7,951 nucleotides of DNA from the NCBI GenBank assembly GCA_002898675.1, contig BEHW01000095.1:1-7951 (forward strand), written 5' to 3'. The stretch comes from a bacterium HR20. GTDB lineage: Bacteria; Bacteroidota; Ignavibacteria; Kapaibacteriales; NICIL-2. Of the stretch, positions 1-5,859 are shown piece by piece. The position numbers and the translations under genes are program-made. The notes under the pieces are model-generated. The model was not told the DNA's origin. It ran no database searches and worked only from the letters and a program-made list of their open reading frames with translations. The stretch's first letter is position 1, and each line of letters opens with the position of its first letter.

Positions 1-960
1 CAGTGCGAAGATCCCACAGTAGTTTTCAATCCCTTGCGTGAGGATAGGGGCACTGGTGAACTCCACCAGAAATGTTCGATCGGCAATTGCAATGCGGCGC
101 TCTGTGTGGAACGCATCCTCTGAAGTCGGCGCATCACTGGTACCAAACGTTGCAATGACACTTGGTGTGCGCCCAGCTCCATCCTCGAGCACGCGGAAGT
201 TGAGCATGCGATCAGAGGCAACACTATCTCCGAGTGAAGTCTGGAGAAACTTCCGAACGTCCATCTCGACAAAGAGCACTCCGTCATAGCGTGAATGGGC
301 TGTTGGGAGCACGACATCGGAGGAGTTCTTATGCTGGGTCGGGATCATAAGCACTACAGCCGCTGTATCGCGCTGGACAGTGAAAACCTGTGAGGCAATG
401 ATGGTGCGCTTTTGTTGCGCACGCATGGCTGCTTCTGCAAGCTCTGGGCGACTGAGTAAATCGAAGCCAATGACACTTGCGCGCTGAGGATACGGCACTG
501 CATAGAGCACGGGCATGTAGAGAGGGCGCTCGCCCGGTGGCTGGACGTGGTAGTCGTAATAGCGCTCCGATCGCGCGTAGAAGGTAGATTCTCCTAATTC
601 GCGCGGAGTGACAATGCTTGCATACCCGATGCACCGAATAGCAGGATTGGATTCAGCAGGCACAGTTGAATAAAGCTCGAAAACGTCGCGCACAACTTGC
701 ACACTATTGCGGAACAGAGCATCGAGATTTCGAAGGACGTTTTCATACGTGGTCGTTCCCTGCTCCAAGCGAGTGACGACTGAACCTACCGCTTTGTCGA
801 ATTCCATCTGCCGCTTGGTGCGTAGGGAATCGTCGAGCAGGTACATCGCTGCAATACTGAGCGCAATACCGACGATTGCAATTGCAGCAACTTGGAAATA
901 CTTTGCCAGCGGCAATCGCGGGAAGCGGGAGCTCTCCGTCAGCGTTTGTGCGGTGTACAT
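1..960 (-). CDS. CHASE-domain membrane sensor protein, N-terminal part (3' end outside window)
   Basis: The first 320 residues of a sensor are visible; the frame is still open at base 1. A short N-terminal tail is followed by a hydrophobic membrane helix (about residues 21-42). An extracytoplasmic region of about residues 78-305 matches the CHASE pattern: IGYASIV at 111-117, YMPVLYAVPYP at 148-158, GFDLLSRPELAEAAM at 165-179, VVLMIPTQ at 202-209, YDGVLFVEMDV at 225-235, and a closing AIADRTFLVEFTSAP at 291-305. The last residues (GIFAL) may begin a second membrane helix. CHASE domains are ligand-sensing domains placed outside the cytoplasmic membrane, usually in front of a histidine kinase, diguanylate cyclase or adenylate cyclase module; the output module here is not visible. 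ATG at 960 is the only reasonable start, because an in-frame TAG lies two codons upstream and the helix starts soon after. A strong inverted repeat ends 4 nt before the start. The ligand is unknown. Confidence 0.88.
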   Translation of the reverse strand, partial: MYTAQTLTESSRFPRLPLAKYFQVAAIAIVGIALSIAAMYLLDDSLRTKRQMEFDKAVGSVVTRLEQGTTTYENVLRNLDALFRNSVQVVRDVFELYSTVPAESNPAIRCIGYASIVTPRELGESTFYARSERYYDYHVQPPGERPLYMPVLYAVPYPQRASVIGFDLLSRPELAEAAMRAQQKRTIIASQVFTVQRDTAAVVLMIPTQHKNSSDVVLPTAHSRYDGVLFVEMDVRKFLQTSLGDSVASDRMLNFRVLEDGAGRTPSVIATFGTSDAPTSEDAFHTERRIAIADRTFLVEFTSAPILTQGIENYCGIFAL

Positions 961-964
961 CGTG

Positions 965-995
965 CTCTAACCGTCAAACAGTACGACGGTTAGAG
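965..995 (-). promoter_or_regulatory. Perfect 11-bp inverted repeat just upstream of the CHASE gene start
   Basis: Bases 965-975 (CTCTAACCGTC) and 985-995 (GACGGTTAGAG) are exact reverse complements separated by 9 nt. In the minus-strand transcript this gives an 11-bp stem whose 3' arm ends 4 nt before the ATG at 960. It is in the 72-nt gap after the OmpA-family gene, 37 nt past that gene's stop. No T-run follows on either strand, so it does not look like a standard intrinsic terminator. It could be an mRNA hairpin that restrains translation of the CHASE gene, a dimeric regulator operator, or a transcript 3'-end stabiliser. The rest of the 961-1032 gap shows no convincing promoter. Confidence 0.7.
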
Positions 996-1032
996 TATCG
1001 GCAGCTTGGCGAGAAAGTGTAGCCCGTGCGCG

Positions 1033-2385
1033 CTACTGTACGATGGTGATCTCGACGCGGCGGTTTGCCATCCGCCCTTGGGGAGTCCGGTTGCTTTGGA
1101 TAGGATTGCGGGCGCCCATCCCCGATGCAAGCAAGCGATCACGCGAGATTCCCTTGCTCATCAGGTACCGTACAACTTGCAGCGCTCGCTCATCGGAAAC
1201 ACGCTGCGTCTGGGCTGGTGTTCCACCGAAGTTATCCGAGTGCCCAACGATGCGTACTTCCGCGCGAGGATTCTGCTTGAGATACTCGGCGACAGCATCG
1301 AGGTATCTACGCAGTTCGTCTGTCAGCGCTGTGTCGGTGGGATTCGCGTAGCCAGTGAAAATCTGAATTTGGTTCGGCACAACCCGTGGCAGGGCTGGTG
1401 GAGGTGTACGCGTCGGTGGTGGTGGCGGCACAATATCGCTTTCCGCAATTGTCGGGAGCAACGTCGCGATGTAGAGACCTTGCGTTGGCTCAACGGGAGC
1501 TTTCCACTGCACGTGCTGCGCTGCAATTGCAGGCGGCGCTTGGCTTGGTACTGCGGGATTCCGCGGCAGAATTGTTTCAGTGAGAATATCCTCGCCGAAT
1601 GTCAAGCTTGCTCCACCACGAACGTACGCACTATTCCAGTTCGAGCCATTCTTCGAGTAGATATTCGTCCCAATGTGCAGCGTCATAAACGGCGTGAGCG
1701 TCATCCTCCACGAACCGAGCAAGCCCGCAAAGAGGTCCCACCCTGCTCCGATATGCCCACCAACACGGAGCCAGTTCGGTTCGAATCCAACCCGACGTTG
1801 AACGTCAATGCGCTCGTCGTTATAGACGACGTCGGTGCGCGCCAGCGACTTTGTCGTGAGCACATCAACATCGAGCCCCGCAAGAAAGTGCAAACCGGGA
1901 TAGTCGGTGTAGTAGTAGCGTGCCTGTGGCATGAAGGTGATATAGGTCATCGCGTTCTGGGCAACAATCGTGTTATCCAGCTCAAACGATGGATTGACAG
2001 GCAATCCGGGCACTCGCGTCACCGACGTTGTCTGCCGAACATCGAAGATGCTCACCATGAATGAAACTCCCCAGAGCGAACCGCTCGGATGATAGACGTA
2101 CTGCCCGCCGATGCCGATGCCACCTCCTCCAAAGCCGCCACTGTTGAGCACAAGGTAGCCGTCGGTCGGACAGACCAAGTTCGCCGGAATGATAAGCTTA
2201 CCAAAATGCATGTGGTAGGTGCCTGAAATCATCGGTCCAATGCGCCACTGGCCGGGCGAGCGTGTAATGATCACCGTATCGCCATCGTCGCGAACGTACT
2301 GCAACCCCAGCGTATCAATGCCGGCAACTTGTGCTGCCAGCGGCAGGCTCACGGCAATCAAGATCCAAATGGCTCGCAAGACCAT
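1033..2385 (-). CDS. OmpA-family outer membrane protein (predicted beta-barrel plus peptidoglycan-binding domain)
   Basis: 450 residues. A signal peptide covers about residues 1-18 (MVLRAIWILIAVSLPLAA). Residues about 45-265 have short alternating polar/apolar, glycine- and aromatic-rich strands ending in VRGGASLTFG, as expected of an outer-membrane beta-barrel. A linker with a polyproline stretch (about 319-332) leads to an OmpA C-terminal domain at about 338-450. There GHSDNFG (381-387), SDERALQVVRYL (397-408), LLASGMGARNP (418-428) and NRRVEITIV (441-449) are visible. In this family the Asp of GHSD/GHTD and the Arg of NRRVE bind the diaminopimelate peptide of peptidoglycan. The protein should therefore link outer membrane and cell wall. 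ATG at 2385 is chosen because it gives the signal peptide; an ATG at 2393 overlapping the previous stop is in another frame. The gene starts 7 nt after the T9SS cargo gene, implying co-expression. Barrel strand number cannot be judged by eye. Confidence 0.9.
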   Translation of the reverse strand: MVLRAIWILIAVSLPLAAQVAGIDTLGLQYVRDDGDTVIITRSPGQWRIGPMISGTYHMHFGKLIIPANLVCPTDGYLVLNSGGFGGGGIGIGGQYVYHPSGSLWGVSFMVSIFDVRQTTSVTRVPGLPVNPSFELDNTIVAQNAMTYITFMPQARYYYTDYPGLHFLAGLDVDVLTTKSLARTDVVYNDERIDVQRRVGFEPNWLRVGGHIGAGWDLFAGLLGSWRMTLTPFMTLHIGTNIYSKNGSNWNSAYVRGGASLTFGEDILTETILPRNPAVPSQAPPAIAAQHVQWKAPVEPTQGLYIATLLPTIAESDIVPPPPPTRTPPPALPRVVPNQIQIFTGYANPTDTALTDELRRYLDAVAEYLKQNPRAEVRIVGHSDNFGGTPAQTQRVSDERALQVVRYLMSKGISRDRLLASGMGARNPIQSNRTPQGRMANRRVEITIVQ

Positions 2386-2392
2386 GGCACCA

Positions 2393-3721
2393 TTAGCGCA
2401 GTAGTTGAATCTTCAATATTGCACGCGATAGTTCAATCGTCGGGTCATCAACTGGATTGGCGATGAGCACAACGTTGTAGAGTCCTTGCGACGCTTGGTC
2501 AGGCGCATTCCATACGACGGTGTTGATACTACCTGGTGCAGTCCGCGGAACGACGACGTTATCGAGCAGTACCGTCAGCTCCTTGCCAGTGATATCGTAA
2601 ACTTTCGCAGTGATCCGCACGCGGTCGGAAACGGTGTAACGAATTGTCGCTTGTGTTGTCGTCGGATTGGGGTACACCGTTGCACTGGTAATAACGCTGT
2701 TCGGTATCCGAATTGACGTCGTATCGAGAAAGCGCCGTGAGCCGTCGAACATGATGGCGGAAAGTTCGTACTCGTAATAGACGTCACGAAGCTCGACGGT
2801 ATCTGGTGCAGACATCGCATAGTCGAAACCAACTGACGTGGTGCCCTTCGAAAAGAGCGCAGTATCGAACGGGATACCAAAGCGACGCACCTCGCGGAAT
2901 TCAGCCTCGCTCGGCGGAAGCGAGGAACAGATGCACCGACGTCGGATGACAAAACCTCGGACCCCTTGTTCGCAGAGCGTAGACCACGACAGCTGGACAA
3001 GTCGGTCCCCGAGATACTCGGCGCGGAAGCTCCCAGCCTTGAGCGTCAAACATGGCTCTGGCGCTGGTGCGACGCGGAAGGAATCAACACGCACAATCAC
3101 TTGCTGCGTACTATCGAGCCGAGGGTAGTTTCGCATCTCGACGTTATCGTCTGCACGGTACCAACGGACGGCATAGGCGATGCTATCAACTTCGAGCTTG
3201 TACGCGTTGGCCTGGTAGTAATCAATCGGCTCCATCCATGCGAGTGCTGTTCCGATTCGTCCGCCGTCGGTCATTGTTATCCGAAATCGTCCCAGTCGAA
3301 GTGCCGAATCGAGCGGGAAATACTTCGCGTCGCGGAATTCATCTGGTCCATAAATGAAGATCGAAATCCACCCTTCGTGCAAGCTGATGCAGAGGCTATA
3401 CGCCGATAGTGGTGCGTTCACATACGGCGCGATTGGCAGATCCGACGAATTCGGCAGCAACTCAACGCGCATTGCACTCGGGGTGTAGCGACTGCTTGCA
3501 ACACCAACGATTTGGAACTGGAACGTCCCATTTGCCCAGCGCTCCCAGACGTTTGAAGTTCGCCGGAGTGTCAACGTGAACTCCATCGTCTGCGGATCAA
3601 CAATGGCAACGTTCTCGATCGAGACAATCGAAAGCACCTCGCGCTGAAGTTGCTGTGCATACGCACTTGGAAGTGCGAGGAATGCACCGAGAACCAGAAG
3701 TCGGAGCGCGCTGAGTTTCAT
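2393..3721 (-). CDS. Secreted protein with C-terminal T9SS type A sorting domain
   Basis: 442 residues. The signal peptide is residues 1-22 (MKLSALRLLVLGAFLALPSAYA, cut before QQ). Residues about 25-165 form a beta-rich domain with strands such as MEFTLTLRRT, GTFQFQIVGV, GWISIFIYGP and LGRFRITM; I do not recognise the family with certainty, but the strand order recalls cohesin-like sandwiches. Residues about 225-340 resemble a fibronectin III-type domain (LVQLSWSTLCEQGVRGFVIRR) and hold four extracytoplasmic cysteines in all with Cys224, Cys250, Cys263 and Cys265. Residues about 349-442 match the Por-type sorting domain: VYPNPTTTQATIRYTV at 349-364, VYDITGKELTVLL at 374-386, GLYNVVLI at 413-420 and the basic end ILKIQLLR. 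Such domains direct export across the outer membrane by T9SS, normally with removal and attachment of the protein to the surface. Its ATG overlaps the upstream stop by 4 nt (ATGA), and the OmpA gene follows after 7 nt. Confidence 0.88.
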   Translation of the reverse strand: MKLSALRLLVLGAFLALPSAYAQQLQREVLSIVSIENVAIVDPQTMEFTLTLRRTSNVWERWANGTFQFQIVGVASSRYTPSAMRVELLPNSSDLPIAPYVNAPLSAYSLCISLHEGWISIFIYGPDEFRDAKYFPLDSALRLGRFRITMTDGGRIGTALAWMEPIDYYQANAYKLEVDSIAYAVRWYRADDNVEMRNYPRLDSTQQVIVRVDSFRVAPAPEPCLTLKAGSFRAEYLGDRLVQLSWSTLCEQGVRGFVIRRRCICSSLPPSEAEFREVRRFGIPFDTALFSKGTTSVGFDYAMSAPDTVELRDVYYEYELSAIMFDGSRRFLDTTSIRIPNSVITSATVYPNPTTTQATIRYTVSDRVRITAKVYDITGKELTVLLDNVVVPRTAPGSINTVVWNAPDQASQGLYNVVLIANPVDDPTIELSRAILKIQLLR

Positions 3722-5859
3722 CGTGGCACGTTCGTAGTTCGACCGCGGTTATTCCACGTCTTGTTCGCATCGCGCGTGGTCACGATACCGCTCATATCCG
3801 TATCGCGGTTGAAGTATCCTTCCTGGACACATCCGTTCCAGATGGCGTCGTAATCGGCACGATCGGAAACATCAACGCTCCCGTCGCCATTGACATCACC
3901 TGCAACCATACCGAAGATGACGCCAGTCTGGGGTGTGTAGTCAATCGGTTTGAGCGCGGCTGCACCCCCGAGCACTGCACTGGGCAAACTCAACGTGAGC
4001 GCACGTGCGGGCTGATCGTCGCCTGTAAGCCGCTGCGGCTCGGCGGTTATAATCGCCAGATGGTTGCGGTGGTGAATTGCGACGTAGTAGGCTGTGGTAT
4101 CCACCGTTGGCTCAAAGCAGAGCCGCGAGGCGCCATCTACGTCAACGATTGCGCCATCGGCGCGGAGAAGTGCTGTTCGGTAAATGCGCTGCTGGCTCGA
4201 TGGACTCGGACGCAGCTCCACAAGTACCCAATCAACGATGCTGGAATCAATGACCCGTGCGTTGATTCTGCTCCGATTGGGATCGCGATTGTACGGGTAG
4301 ATGTTCGGTGGCGTTGTTGGAATCAACCGACGCTGGGCAAGATCGGTTGCCATCGTCCCATTGCGATAGGGACCTTCGAGCAAGACACGTGCATCCAAGC
4401 ACACTTGCACTGGCACCGGGTACCCAATCGCAAATGGACCGAGTACTGAAAGCGTATCGGCAAGCGAATATGCCCAGCCTGATGGGTCGAGCGATGCAGG
4501 TACGCGCGAGGACCGCACATTCCTCCAGCGCGCACCATTCCAATGCAGCAGGATTACCTTCGCTCGATCGAGTCCGTTGGCTTCATCGGTAGCAGGTTCG
4601 GCAGGCGTATCCAGCCACGCGTAGCCGAATGTCATCGGTAGCGCGGCCAGTGGTGCTCCTGTTTTGTCGGTCGCTTCGATGAAGAAGGCACGCTGTGCTT
4701 TCGTTGTGCCTTCCGGTAGTGGCGGAAAAGTTTTCGGCAGTGTCCGCATCGTCACAGAAGCTGGCACAGCACTCCCGGCGACGCGGAGCGCAAGCCACGT
4801 GAAGCGGTTGGTGTAGAGTTGCGGTGTGCTATCGCCTCGGAGCCCAGTTCGCTTGAGGGAGCCGATGATTTCCGAGCGTGGGTGCCCGTAGCTCGGATCG
4901 AGCTGCGAGGGTGTGTAGGTCACGACATATCGCTGGAGCGAGTCCGGCTCTGCTACGATGAACGTCGGAGCATCTTGCGGCTCCAGGTAAAGCGAATCGT
5001 TGACCGTCACATGCCGATCGAGAACGATGCCGCGTCGGTTCCGCACCACAAGCGAGCGAAGGAGGCTGTCATTTGCTGGAAGCTCATTTCCCGTCAGAAT
5101 CTGCTCAGTGCCATCATATCGAACAGAGTAGCCACCGCGCGCGATGAGAAAATCAACAACCGATGCAGAATCAGTCCGGATAACAAGGGAACCAGGCAGC
5201 ATCGCGATGTTCGCCTGCGGCGAGTTGCGGAGCTGCCCTCGATGCAGGTACAACGTGTGGCGAATACTGATCTGCGCGGAATCCTCCAGAGAAGCCCCCA
5301 CAAGGTTATCCAGCTCGAGAGCACTCATCGAGCCGCGCCCGGACACGCGCTGTTCGGCGCTGCCTTGCAGGATAATCGCTCCATAGCGGCCATCGCGATT
5401 GACCATTCCATCGTGATGGACACGGCCACGGGCAATGAGTGGATAGCTGCTGGAGATAATAAGCTCGCTTGGAGACTCGACGATGAGCGTATCGGTACTG
5501 ACAAGCGAGCGTTGGGATGCCGTATCGAGCATCTTGCGGCTTTGTCCACGGAAGTAAAGCACTTGGTAGGTAATCTGCGGCACTCGTTGCTCCGCACCCG
5601 CTGTGTCACCGAGAAATTCGGTGCGTCCATCGAGTGCAGATTGCTCGATTCGTGCATTGCCAGAGATGGTAACAACACCGCTGCCGTTGGCGATGGTACC
5701 GCCGGAATGGCTCTCAAGAGAGCCACGCACCTCGATCCGCCCAGCGTTGACGATGCGACCGCAGCTGGCATTCTCGAGCACTTGCTGTGCACCAATTGGC
5801 ATAGAGAGTGCGCCGATCAGCACAATGCAACGAGCTACGATCCAGCTGCGTTTATTCAT
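3718..5859 (-). CDS. Large secreted repeat protein with HRNHL-type domain and dockerin-like C-terminus
   Basis: 713 residues. ATG at 5859 is chosen over the upstream in-frame ATG at 6006 because it places a signal peptide at the N-terminus (MNKRSWIVARCIVLIGAL..., cut near IGA-QQ, residue 24) and gives only an 8-nt overlap with the upstream gene instead of 155 nt. Residues about 32-300 are beta-rich with glycine/asparagine repeats (GRIVNAGRIEVRG at 34-46) and three degenerate copies of a module also found in the upstream protein. Residues about 483-603 carry a domain often seen in Bacteroidota secreted proteins: VCLDARVLLEG, IVDWVLVELR (541-550), LLRADGAIVDVDG (564-576) and HHRNHLAIITA (596-606). 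The end is dockerin-like: an EF-hand-type calcium loop DVNGDGSVDVSD (655-666), a second loop DTDMSGIVTTRD (686-697), then NNRGRTTNVPR. No T9SS sorting domain is visible, so how it crosses the outer membrane is unclear. Substrate or binding partner is unknown. Confidence 0.87.
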   Translation of the reverse strand: MNKRSWIVARCIVLIGALSMPIGAQQVLENASCGRIVNAGRIEVRGSLESHSGGTIANGSGVVTISGNARIEQSALDGRTEFLGDTAGAEQRVPQITYQVLYFRGQSRKMLDTASQRSLVSTDTLIVESPSELIISSSYPLIARGRVHHDGMVNRDGRYGAIILQGSAEQRVSGRGSMSALELDNLVGASLEDSAQISIRHTLYLHRGQLRNSPQANIAMLPGSLVIRTDSASVVDFLIARGGYSVRYDGTEQILTGNELPANDSLLRSLVVRNRRGIVLDRHVTVNDSLYLEPQDAPTFIVAEPDSLQRYVVTYTPSQLDPSYGHPRSEIIGSLKRTGLRGDSTPQLYTNRFTWLALRVAGSAVPASVTMRTLPKTFPPLPEGTTKAQRAFFIEATDKTGAPLAALPMTFGYAWLDTPAEPATDEANGLDRAKVILLHWNGARWRNVRSSRVPASLDPSGWAYSLADTLSVLGPFAIGYPVPVQVCLDARVLLEGPYRNGTMATDLAQRRLIPTTPPNIYPYNRDPNRSRINARVIDSSIVDWVLVELRPSPSSQQRIYRTALLRADGAIVDVDGASRLCFEPTVDTTAYYVAIHHRNHLAIITAEPQRLTGDDQPARALTLSLPSAVLGGAAALKPIDYTPQTGVIFGMVAGDVNGDGSVDVSDRADYDAIWNGCVQEGYFNRDTDMSGIVTTRDANKTWNNRGRTTNVPR
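4978..5625 (-). repeat. Three degenerate protein modules in the 713-residue surface protein
   Basis: Translated copies lie at 5625-5473 (EFLGDTAGAEQRV...YQVLYFRG...RKML), 5382-5233 (IILQGSAEQRVSG...SALELDNLVGASLED) and 5130-4978 (VRYDGTEQILTG...LRSLVVRNRRGIVLD). Each has G-x-x-x-Q-x-[IV] followed about 12-15 residues later by a strand containing Leu, then a turn and a closing strand (DTLIV, HTLYL, DSLYL). The same pattern is present twice in the upstream protein. Coordinates span all copies and the sequence between them; detected by eye. Confidence 0.45.

Noticed and set aside
975..983. Bacteroidota-type -7 promoter element (TACTGTTTG on the minus strand)
   Set aside because: The spacing between TA and TTTG is one base too long for TAnnTTTG, no TTG is seen at the -33 position, and it lies within the inverted repeat.
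965..995. Intrinsic transcription terminator after the OmpA gene
   Set aside because: The stem is good, but no T-run follows on the minus strand (CACGATG) or on the plus strand (TATCGGC).
1006..2064. 352-residue plus-strand open frame opposite the OmpA gene
   Set aside because: Cys/Arg/His/Trp-rich translation with no signal peptide or recognisable motif, fully antisense to a gene with clear domains. It is a shadow of the coding strand.
2405..2416. Small palindrome TTGAATCTTCAA
   Set aside because: Arms of only 5 bp with a 2-nt spacer, inside coding sequence; likely chance.
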